From: Nevskiaceae bacterium
GTDB lineage: Bacteria > Pseudomonadota > Gammaproteobacteria > Nevskiales > Nevskiaceae
DNA: 64,000 nucleotides
Reading direction: 5' to 3'
Assembly: GCA_004298465.1 (NCBI GenBank)
Contig: SCRT01000001.1
Coordinates: 186,001-250,000 of the forward strand
Notes under the pieces: model-generated
What the model was told of the DNA's origin: nothing
What the model saw: the letters and a program-made list of their open reading frames with translations, nothing else
Database searches by the model: none
Shown: in pieces, positions 25,669 to 32,637 of the stretch
Position numbering within the stretch: the first letter of the stretch is position 1
How the letters are laid out: each line of letters starts with the position of its first letter
Made by a program: the position numbers and the translations under genes

Positions 25669-26424
25669 ATGGCCGCTCGAAGCAGCGCAGCCTGGTATCC
25701 CACCGCCGCGTATCTGTACGTGCTGCACCTGGACGGTCCCGCGTTGGCCTGGGAGTACCTGCGCAGGAATCCGGACTATGGACGCGCCTGGCTGCGCCGC
25801 CGTCGGGAACCGGAGGCAGGACAGGCGTGGGGCCTGCGCCTGCTGGAAGACCCCACGTTGGACGCGCGCGATGCGCACCCGGTCTGGTTTCCCGACCCGG
25901 ACGACGTGCTCCAGCTCTACCCGGATGCCGATCCGCCGCCCGACGCGGAGGTGTTCGAGTTCTGGCACATCCCCGGCCGCAAGCGCCTGATCCATGACGG
26001 CACGCGTCTGGTGCTGGTGTCCGACTGGCCCGGTCACCGCGTGCGGCTCGCGCTGGCGCCGGGCCTGGAAGATGGCATGGCCTACGTGTATGCCATCCGC
26101 GCGCGCACAGCGCGCTGCCGACGCCATCGTGCAATCGCGATGCAGTTGGACACGCTGATGGCCGCGGAGGACGACGCCCCTGTAGCGATGACCGGCCCGC
26201 GGCCGACGTCAGGTGCGTTGTTTGAACTGCGTACGCTGCAGGCACTCGATGCGACGCTCGCGGGCGCCTCCCTGCGCGAGGTCGCCGTGGGACTATTCGG
26301 ATCCGCCGCGGTGGCCGCGGGCTGGTACGTCGATGGTGGCTTGCGCTCGCGCGTGCGCCGCCTGGTGCGGCGCGGCCGCTCGCTGATGCACGGCGACTAC
26401 CGCCGCCTGGCACGACTCGAATGA
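25669..26424 (+). CDS. DUF6499-DUF2285 transcriptional activator (FseA-like)
   Basis: A 251-residue protein. The N-terminus (WYPTAAYLYVLHLDGPALAWEYLRRNPDYGRAWLRR) is a DUF6499 domain; the C-terminus (LRTLQALDATLAGASLREVAVGLFG, RSRVRRLVRRGRSLMHGDYRRLARL) is a DUF2285 helix-turn-helix-like domain. In ICEMlSym the two domains are in separate genes joined by programmed frameshifting to make FseA, the activator of the excisionase gene rdfS. Here they form one uninterrupted frame, so that checkpoint is absent. An RdfS-like gene follows 125 bp downstream. Excellent AGGAGG upstream of ATG 25669. Confidence 0.85.
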   Translation: MAARSSAAWYPTAAYLYVLHLDGPALAWEYLRRNPDYGRAWLRRRREPEAGQAWGLRLLEDPTLDARDAHPVWFPDPDDVLQLYPDADPPPDAEVFEFWHIPGRKRLIHDGTRLVLVSDWPGHRVRLALAPGLEDGMAYVYAIRARTARCRRHRAIAMQLDTLMAAEDDAPVAMTGPRPTSGALFELRTLQALDATLAGASLREVAVGLFGSAAVAAGWYVDGGLRSRVRRLVRRGRSLMHGDYRRLARLE

Positions 26425-26549
26425 CCGGGGCAGGGCCGTTTTGCCCGCGTGGCAGAACGGCCCTCCGCGCAACGCCTTGCTGTCTTGACACTGTCCCCAT
26501 CCGGCTGCGCTCGTGCCGCCGACGCCCTCGCCAGATGGAGATTCATCTT

Positions 26550-26831
26550 ATGCATCCTCTTCCCATGCGGCCCGCCGCGCCCCCCGCAGCTACGCCCGTA
26601 TCGCCGCAGCGTTACCTGACCAACGACGAGGCTGCCGGCTACTTGCGGCTGTCACCGCGCACGCTCGAAAAGCAGCGCGTGATCGGCGGCGGGCCGAAGT
26701 TTCGCAAGTTCGGCCGGCGCGTCATGTACGCCGTCGCCGACCTCGACGCCTGGGCGGCTGATCGCAGCTTCGAGACCACATCCGATCCCGAATACGCCGA
26801 GCGCCATTCGGCCGACAACCGTGCACGCTGA
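26550..26831 (+). CDS. HTH_17 / RdfS-like recombination directionality factor candidate
   Basis: A 93-residue protein with a MerR-like/AlpA-type winged HTH: RYLTNDEAAGYLRLSPRTLEKQRVIGGGPKFRKFGRRVMYAVADLDAWAADRSF. Such proteins serve as excisionases or regulators. GGAG about 10 nt before ATG 26550 supports this start; the frame is open further upstream. The position just after the FseA-like gene fits RdfS. The element thus has two excisionase-like proteins, the other being at 12314. It lies 14 bp before repA and could also regulate replication. Confidence 0.8.
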   Translation: MHPLPMRPAAPPAATPVSPQRYLTNDEAAGYLRLSPRTLEKQRVIGGGPKFRKFGRRVMYAVADLDAWAADRSFETTSDPEYAERHSADNRAR

Positions 26832-26845
26832 CGTGCAGCCAACCA

Positions 26846-27694
26846 ATGGCAGCTCCGGTAATCGGCCTGTCGCAGGAGCGGGAGCAGCTCGACCTGTTCC
26901 GCGCGCTGCCGGGCGATGGCTTGGCGCCGCGCGACAGCCAGGACTTGATGGCCTTTCCGTTCTTCTCGCTGGCGAAGTCGCGGCGCACCGTGCCGATCGA
27001 CTTTCGCAGCGGCAACGTCACGATCCGCGTGGAAGGCGCGGCGGAACATGGCATCGCGACGATCTGGGATGCGGACGTGCTGATCTGGGCCGCCTCGCAG
27101 ATCGTGGAAGCGCGCGACGCGGGCCTGCAGCCCTCGCGCCTGATGCGGGCCACGCCCTACGAGATCCTGCGCTTCATTGGGCGGGGCACCAGTGCGCGCG
27201 ACTACCAGCGCCTCAAGGCGGCGCTCGATCGCCTGCAATCGACCACCGTCGCGACGTCGATCCGCGCGACGACCGGGCGACGGCTACATCGTTTCTCTTG
27301 GATCAACGAATGGAAGGAACGGGCCGATGCCGGCGGCACGCCGCTGGGCATCGAGCTGATCCTGCCGGACTGGTTCTACGCCGGGGTGCTCGACGCCGCG
27401 CTGGTACTGACCATCGATCCCGCGTATTTCCGGCTCACGGGTGGTATCGAGCGCTGGCTCTATCGCCTGGTCCGCAAGCACGCGGGCCGGCAGCCCGACG
27501 GCTGGCAGTTCGACTTCCGCCACCTGCACCGGAAATCCGGCAGCACCGCGAAACCCTACGACTTCGCCTGCGACCTGCGGGCGCTGGTCGCGCGGCAGTC
27601 GCTGCCCGGCTACGTGCTCGGCATCGAGCGGCTGGCGGGGACGGGCGCCGAGCTGCTGACTTTCCGGCCCGTGCCGCCCGCGGCACGGGGATAA
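26846..27694 (+). CDS. repA: Replication initiator protein RepA
   Basis: A 282-residue replication initiator A-type protein: DLMAFPFFSLAKSRRTVPIDFRSGNVTIRVEGAAEHGIATIWDADVLIWAASQI, TPYEILRFIGRGTSARDYQRLKAALDRLQSTTVATSI, and a C-terminal winged-helix-like part (LTIDPAYFRLTGGIERWLYRLVRKHAG). Three iterons (27720-27784) directly follow, so it probably starts autonomous replication of the excised circle, as shown for some ICEs of this kind. First gene of a tight repA-parA-partner-DUF2840-traF-rlxS block. Confidence 0.9.
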   Translation: MAAPVIGLSQEREQLDLFRALPGDGLAPRDSQDLMAFPFFSLAKSRRTVPIDFRSGNVTIRVEGAAEHGIATIWDADVLIWAASQIVEARDAGLQPSRLMRATPYEILRFIGRGTSARDYQRLKAALDRLQSTTVATSIRATTGRRLHRFSWINEWKERADAGGTPLGIELILPDWFYAGVLDAALVLTIDPAYFRLTGGIERWLYRLVRKHAGRQPDGWQFDFRHLHRKSGSTAKPYDFACDLRALVARQSLPGYVLGIERLAGTGAELLTFRPVPPAARG

Positions 27695-27719
27695 CCCGGG
27701 AAGAACGTGTGAACGGCCT

Positions 27720-27784
27720 CGTGCTATCAGGCGTGCCGGGTATCGTGCTATCGGGCGTGTCCCTATCGTGCTATCAGGCGTGCC
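27720..27784. repeat. Three iterons, probable ICE replication origin
   Basis: CGTGCTATCAGGCGTGCC occurs at 27720-27737 and 27767-27784, and CGTGCTATCGGGCGTGTC at 27744-27761: three direct repeats with 24- and 23-bp spacing, about two helical turns, so a RepA multimer would bind on one face. Lower-GC sequence follows (27785-27870), as expected of an origin-melting region. It lies 26 bp after repA. Confidence 0.8.
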
Positions 27785-27947
27785 AAATCGCTGGAAACCC
27801 AATGGTGGCGCGGGTTTCGGCGTCCTCTAACTTACCTAACGTCAAAGCCCTAACTTTTGGTAGGCACACGCCATCGCGGTGGACAACCGCCGCACGGCAC
27901 GCGCCGCCGCCACAACAGCACAGTCCACGGGTACGGAGGGCTGCGCG

Positions 27948-28586
27948 GTGATCGTCGCGTTCCTCAACCAGAAGGGCGGTGTCGGCAAGACCACGCTCGC
28001 CACCCACGTCGCCGGCGAGCTCGCACTGCGCGGTCAGCAGGTCATCCTGCTCGATGCCGACCCACAGGGCTCAGCCCTGGACTGGACGCAACGTCGAAGC
28101 CAGCAAGGCCTGCCGCGGCTGTTCAGCGCCGTGGGCCTCGCCCGGGAGACGCTGCACCAGGAGGCACCGGAGCTTGCCCGTCGCGCCGATCATGTCGTCA
28201 TCGACGGCCCACCACGCATTGCAGCGCTGGCGCGCTCGGCTTTGCTTGCTGCCGAACGCGTGCTGATCCCAGTGCAGCCCAGCCCCTACGACGTATGGGC
28301 ATCGGCCGAGATGGTGGCACTGATCCGCGAAGCGCAGGTGTTCCGGCCCGCACTGCGTGCGGCCTTCATCATCAACCGACGCGTCAGTACGACCATCATC
28401 GGCCGCGAAGCTCGCCAGGCGCTTGCCGACCAGCCGCTGCCGGCGCTGAGCGCGGAAGTGCATCAGCGCATCGTGTTCGCCGACAGCGTGGCGGCCGGTC
28501 GGCTCGCCTGCGAGACGGCGCCCGACAGTGCCGCCGCCCACGAGATCACCGCGCTCACCGACGAGTTGCTGCGATGGCCGGCATGA
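27948..28586 (+). CDS. parA: ParA-family partition ATPase
   Basis: A 212-residue ParA/MinD-type ATPase: deviant Walker A NQKGGVGKTTLA (K9, K14), VILLDADPQGSALDW, then Walker B-like HVVIDGPP and IPVQPSPYDVWASAEMVALI. There is no N-terminal DNA-binding domain, so it is the small type Ib kind, working with a small DNA-binding partner as encoded next. GTG 27948 is preceded by GGAGGG at the right distance; an upstream in-frame GTG (27879) lacks one. It serves segregation of the excised ICE. Confidence 0.92.
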   Translation: MIVAFLNQKGGVGKTTLATHVAGELALRGQQVILLDADPQGSALDWTQRRSQQGLPRLFSAVGLARETLHQEAPELARRADHVVIDGPPRIAALARSALLAAERVLIPVQPSPYDVWASAEMVALIREAQVFRPALRAAFIINRRVSTTIIGREARQALADQPLPALSAEVHQRIVFADSVAAGRLACETAPDSAAAHEITALTDELLRWPA

Positions 28587-28834
28587 ATACGGCACACGGC
28601 AAGCGGATTGCCATCGGCGCGCGCCCGCCGGCAAATCCGCACGCCGAGGCATGGGTACGGCAGGGCGATGCCGACAGCATCCAGAAGGGCGAGCTCTACA
28701 CCGCGCGCCTGACCCTCGACGTCACGCCCGCACTGCGCGCACGCATCAAGGTGTTGGCGTTCACGCAAGGCGTGACCGTGGCCGAACTGCTGCGCGCGCT
28801 GCTGGAACGCGAATTCCCGGAGTCCACGCCATGA
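28583..28834 (+). CDS. Small partition partner (ParG/RHH-like)
   Basis: An 83-residue protein (from ATG 28583, overlapping the parA stop as ATGA; ATG 28574 adds three residues). The C-terminus, ELYTARLTLDVTPALRARIKVLAFTQGVTVAELLRALLEREFPES, reads as one strand followed by two helices, a ribbon-helix-helix DNA-binding fold. With a small ParA it should be the centromere-binding component. The N-terminus is basic and disordered, as in ParG. Confidence 0.8.
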   Translation: MNTAHGKRIAIGARPPANPHAEAWVRQGDADSIQKGELYTARLTLDVTPALRARIKVLAFTQGVTVAELLRALLEREFPESTP

Positions 28835-29355
28835 ATGCGTCCATGCAATCGGCAAGGGACGCGCCGTCACCGTCCGTTGCCGAGTTGGCCGGTCAGGCTG
28901 CGCTCACGCGCGTGTCGCTGGCGTTCGTTGCCCAACGCATCAACCTGTATCTGCGCTTTGGCACGCCCGTGCGCGTCGTACCGATCGACCGCCGGCGCCG
29001 CGTCGCGCTGTTCGTGCCCAGCGCGGTGTTCTGCCGCATCCGGTGGGAAGCCAACGACTACGGGACGACGCGCTGGCAGCTCATGGTGATGCAGGCGTGC
29101 ACGCCATGGGACGTTGCGCAGCGCATCCCCGGCGTGCAGCCCGGCGCACGCCTGCTGCTGCACGCGGAGGGCGAACGCCGGGTGCGGGCCGTGCTGGAAC
29201 GCATCGATGCCATCGAAGCGCGCGACATTGCTGCCACCGACGTATCGCCTGCGTACTGGCACACGCTCGGCAACCGCCTGGCTGCACGGCTGCCGTTGCC
29301 GGAATACGGCGCTGCCCGGCATGCCGCCTGGCTGGCCGGGAGGATGTTGCCGTGA
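28831..29355 (+). CDS. DUF2840 protein
   Basis: A 174-residue DUF2840 protein found beside traF in many ICEs: LTRVSLAFVAQRINLYLRFGTPVRVVPIDRRRRVALFVPSAVFCRIRWEANDYGTTRWQLMVMQA, then RIPGVQPGARLLLHAEGERRVRAVLERIDAIEA. No signal peptide or membrane segment, so cytoplasmic. Role unknown; its fixed place suggests transfer or its control. It overlaps its neighbours at both ends (ATGA with the partition partner, GTGA with traF). Confidence 0.85.
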   Translation: MNASMQSARDAPSPSVAELAGQAALTRVSLAFVAQRINLYLRFGTPVRVVPIDRRRRVALFVPSAVFCRIRWEANDYGTTRWQLMVMQACTPWDVAQRIPGVQPGARLLLHAEGERRVRAVLERIDAIEARDIAATDVSPAYWHTLGNRLAARLPLPEYGAARHAAWLAGRMLP

Positions 29356-29927
29356 CGGTCGCGCCCACTTCCGCGGCGGTGTTGCATCCTCGCTTGCGCG
29401 GGCGCACCCGTGGCGTACTTGCGGCCCTGTCCGCCGCGGGCCTCGCAGCGCTGGCGTGGGCGTCCTTCGTGTCGCCGTTGCCGCGCTTGATCTACAACCC
29501 GTCCGACAGCGTCGCGGTGGGCTGGTATTGGGTCGATCCGCAAGTACCGCGTGTGTCCGCGTTGCACCGCGGCAGTCTGGTGGTGGTGCCGGTGCCGCCC
29601 GCCGCCGCGGCGCTGGGCGCGTGGCGCGGGTACCTGCCACTGGGCATCCCGCTCCTCAAGCCGGTCGCCGCCGTCGCGCCGCAACGGGTGTGCGTGACCA
29701 ACGATCGCGTGCGCATCGATGGCGTGCCGGTGGCCACCGCATTGCGCACCGACAGCAGGGGCCGGCCGCTGCACGCCTGGCGGCAGTGCCGCCGCCTCCA
29801 CCCCGGTGAACTGTTCCTGTTGAGTACGTCCAATCCGGCGTCGTTCGACAGCCGCTATTTTGGACCGGTGCGAGCATCCGCCGTGCTCGGCATTGCGCAT
29901 CCGGTCTGGCTGGAGGCGCGCCAATGA
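29352..29927 (+). CDS. traF: Conjugative transfer signal peptidase TraF
   Basis: A 191-residue S26-family peptidase. One N-terminal membrane segment (GVLAALSAAGLAALAWASFV, about 21-40) puts the catalytic part in the periplasm; nucleophile S53 in YNPSDSVAVGWYWV and general base K103 in GIPLLKPVAAVAPQRVCV. TraF matures the TrbC pilin, which in RP4 it cuts before cyclisation, so its substrate here is the TrbC at 42244. The GTG start overlaps the DUF2840 stop. Confidence 0.9.
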   Translation: MTVAPTSAAVLHPRLRGRTRGVLAALSAAGLAALAWASFVSPLPRLIYNPSDSVAVGWYWVDPQVPRVSALHRGSLVVVPVPPAAAALGAWRGYLPLGIPLLKPVAAVAPQRVCVTNDRVRIDGVPVATALRTDSRGRPLHAWRQCRRLHPGELFLLSTSNPASFDSRYFGPVRASAVLGIAHPVWLEARQ

Positions 29928-30363
29928 TCGCTGCCGACTCGCTGCGCTTCGGTATGTCATCCGACGCGTTCGGTCGGTGGCTATCGCCACGCCGCTGCGT
30001 GTGCCGTGCGTGTGCTTGCGCGCTGCACGTCGCACAACATCCCGCGGCGTTTCCCCACGTGCAGACCGCTTGCCCCGGGCACGCCATGCCGAGGGCATGG
30101 CCAGCGCTCGCCGGCGGCCATGCAGCCTGCTGCACGGCGCCGCCGGTGCGCCAGAGACCGGAGCGACAGCGCAGGTCCAAGGCGCAGGGCAAGATAAAAG
30201 GTCGCGGCACTCCGGCCCGCGAAAGACGGGTCTGCACGTGGGGGTGGCGCGGCACGCGCGCGGGGGTAGCAGTGTGCCGTGAGGAAGCGCAATACCGCGT
30301 TCGCTTTGGGGAAAGCGCGTGCTTCGCCCGCCGGACTGCGCTGGCCTTGGCTGGGCGCGTCCC
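29928..30363. other. Region between traF and rlxS, probable oriT
   Basis: About 436 bp next to the relaxase gene, the usual place of the transfer origin. The frame 29924-30367 would overlap both neighbours by ATGA and encode 147 residues, but these are Cys/Arg/Pro-rich with no domain, as for antisense or non-coding GC-rich DNA, so I do not call a gene. Short inverted repeats (CCCG with CGGG about 30222-30236) and a nic-like word at 30189 are present. Confidence 0.4.
30189..30196 (-). other. Candidate relaxase nick site
   Basis: On the minus strand this reads TATCTTGC, matching the YATCYTG/Y nic consensus of IncP-like MOB_P relaxases; cleavage would fall between 30190 and 30189. It lies 170 bp upstream of rlxS. 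Confidence 0.3.
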
Positions 30364-32325
30364 ATGAGCAAGCGCGACGACGACCATTTTCGCGTCCGCC
30401 CTGGCGCACCGAAGCGGCGCGGCGATGCCTTCGTCAACCAAGTGCTGCGCCAGACCAGCAAGGCGGGCACCGGGTTTGGCAAGGCCGTAGGGAAAGCCGG
30501 CCACTGGCCCGGCGCCCGGCTCGGGCGGGGGCACGTCGCGGCGCGTTTTGCGGGGCAGAGACTCGGTGCGAACGCCCGGCGCGTGACGATCAAGACGCGG
30601 CTGGTCAACTTGGCGAAAGCCGGGCCGCGTTCGACCGCGGCGCACCTGCGCTACATCGAGCGCGAAGGCGTCGATCGGCAGGGCGGGCCGGGCCACGCCT
30701 ACGGGCCGACGACCGATGCGGCCGACCTCGAAGCATTCAAGGAACGCGGCGCCGGGGATCGCCACCAGTTCCGGTTCATCGTTTCCGCGGAGGATGCGGA
30801 AGAGCTCGACGACCTGCGCACCTATACCCGGCACCTGATGGCGCGCATGGAAGCTGATCTCGGCACGCGGTTGGAGTGGGTCGCAGTCGATCACTGGAAC
30901 ACCGACAATCCGCACACGCATGTCGTCCTGCGCGGCAAGGACGATACCGGCAAGGACCTCATCATCGCCCGCGACTACATTGCCGAGGGGATGCGTCGTC
31001 GCGCATCGGCGCTGGCGACCGAATGGCTGGGGCCACGCACCGAGCTGGAGATGCAGCGCGCCACGTTGCGCGAAGTCGAGCAGGAGCGGTGGACGGGCCT
31101 GGATCGCACCTTGCAGCGTATAGCTGGCGACGACGGTCTGGTGCGTACCGAACGCTTCGCCGAGCCGCGGCTGCAACGCCAGCGGCAAATGCTGATCGGG
31201 CGCCTGCAACGTCTGCAGCGCATGGGGCTGGCAACCGAGCCACAGCTAGGCGTCTGGGCCATCCATGCCGACGTGGAATCGACCTTGCGGGCGATGGGCG
31301 AACGCGGCGACATCATCCGCACCATGCAGCGGGCCATGGGTGGCCGGCAGCATGAGCTGGCCGTGTTCCAGCCCGGCGAAGGTCGCATCGCCATCGTGGG
31401 CCGCGTTGTCGGCAAGGGACTTGCCGACGAGCTGTACGACCGGGGCTACCTGATCGTCGATGGTATCGGCGGCAAGGCCCACTACGTCGCGCTGCCGCTG
31501 CCGTCGGAGCTGGAGCAGTATCCGATTGGTGCCGTGGTGGAAGTGAAGGGATCGCCCGGCATGCGCGCAGCCGATCGGAACATCGCCGCGCTGGCGGTCG
31601 ATGACGTGTATCGCACCGATCATCACCTGGCCGTGGCACGGGGGCAGGCCAAGCCCGACCGCGACCCGCGTGAAGTGGTGGCCGCTCATGTGCGCCGGCT
31701 CGAAGCCCTGCGCCGCGCCGGCATCGTGGAACGTGAGGCGGAAGGCGTCTGGCGCGTTCCCTCCGACTTGGCCGAACGCGGTCACCGCTACGACGTGCAG
31801 CGCCTCGGCGGGAACGTGGTTGTGGAGCTGAAATCGTACCCGCCCATCGAGCGGCAGGCCCGCGTGATCGGCGCCACCTGGCTCGACCAGCAGTTAATTG
31901 CTGGTGGCCGCGGGCTGGGCGACCTGGGCTTCGGCAGTGAGGTTAAGGATGCGCTGCAGAGGCGGGCCGACTTCCTGGTTGAGCAAGGGCTGGCTGAGCG
32001 GCGAGGGCAGCGTGTGATCCTGGCGCGCAACCTGCTGGATACGCTGCGCAATCGGGAGCTGGTGCAGGCTGCCAGGAACATCGCCACTGAAACCGGCCTG
32101 GAGTATCGGCCGGTGGCCGACGGGCAGCGTGTGGCCGGCATCTACCGACGCAGCGTCATGCTTGCCAGCGGGCGCTACGCGATGCTAGACGACGGCATGG
32201 GGTTCAGCTTGGTGCCATGGAAGCCTGTGATCGAGCGGCGCGTGGGCCAGCAGATGGCAGCCACGATGCGCGGCAACGGCGTGTCCTGGGATATCGGCCG
32301 GGCGCGAAGTCCGTCCATTGGGTGA
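30364..32325 (+). CDS. rlxS: Relaxase RlxS (VirD2-like, DUF3363)
   Basis: A 653-residue MOB_P-type relaxase of the Tn4371/DUF3363 kind. The catalytic domain (about 70-260) has candidate tyrosine Y97 (AHLRYIEREG) and the histidine cluster DHWNTDNPHTHVVLRG (H177, H184, H186). DUF3363 covers the rest (ELYDRGYLIVDGIGGKAHYVALPL, QRLGGNVVVELKSYPPIERQARVIGATWLDQQL). It nicks oriT and leads the strand to TraG and the Trb channel. Start ATG 30364 in GCCCATGAGC; the frame opens earlier without a better site. Confidence 0.93.
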   Translation: MSKRDDDHFRVRPGAPKRRGDAFVNQVLRQTSKAGTGFGKAVGKAGHWPGARLGRGHVAARFAGQRLGANARRVTIKTRLVNLAKAGPRSTAAHLRYIEREGVDRQGGPGHAYGPTTDAADLEAFKERGAGDRHQFRFIVSAEDAEELDDLRTYTRHLMARMEADLGTRLEWVAVDHWNTDNPHTHVVLRGKDDTGKDLIIARDYIAEGMRRRASALATEWLGPRTELEMQRATLREVEQERWTGLDRTLQRIAGDDGLVRTERFAEPRLQRQRQMLIGRLQRLQRMGLATEPQLGVWAIHADVESTLRAMGERGDIIRTMQRAMGGRQHELAVFQPGEGRIAIVGRVVGKGLADELYDRGYLIVDGIGGKAHYVALPLPSELEQYPIGAVVEVKGSPGMRAADRNIAALAVDDVYRTDHHLAVARGQAKPDRDPREVVAAHVRRLEALRRAGIVEREAEGVWRVPSDLAERGHRYDVQRLGGNVVVELKSYPPIERQARVIGATWLDQQLIAGGRGLGDLGFGSEVKDALQRRADFLVEQGLAERRGQRVILARNLLDTLRNRELVQAARNIATETGLEYRPVADGQRVAGIYRRSVMLASGRYAMLDDGMGFSLVPWKPVIERRVGQQMAATMRGNGVSWDIGRARSPSIG

Positions 32326-32637
32326 CCAACGGCACGCTGTACGCATCTGACTCACGCATCCTCACGACGGCGAAGGATTGCCGACGACCGTATCGCTGCT
32401 ATACGCAGACCGTTGCACTCGGTCACCCGCACCAAGCAACTGTGATCGGCTTACCGGAAGGCTGATCAAATTTGGAATTCGGCCAAAGAGATAACGCCTG
32501 GATGAACGAGCAACGGGTACTTTTGGCTGTTTGCTGCCTATCGAGCTTGCTTGACAAGTGACTGCTTCGACGTCGAAACCGGACGTCCGCTCCGTGGGAC
32601 ACTCATCGTCTGACTGACCGAAAATGCGAGTGGCGTG
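32326..32637. other. Gap between rlxS and the RND permease gene
   Basis: No gene. The genes converge here, and the boundary between ICE backbone and the efflux cargo should lie in this lower-GC segment. No terminator with a T run and no obvious target duplication were found. Confidence 0.4.

Noticed and set aside
25669..26424. Programmed frameshift in the FseA-like gene
   Set aside because: Looked for because the Mesorhizobium genes need one; here both domains lie in one uninterrupted frame.
27720..27784. CRISPR-like direct repeats after repA
   Set aside because: Only three 18-bp repeats with 5-6 bp between them and no spacers of usual length; they are iterons.
29924..30367. 147-residue frame that overlaps both traF and rlxS by ATGA
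   Set aside because: The overlaps are tempting, but the product is rich in Cys, Arg, Pro and Ala with no domain or regular structure, as expected of non-coding GC-rich DNA next to oriT.
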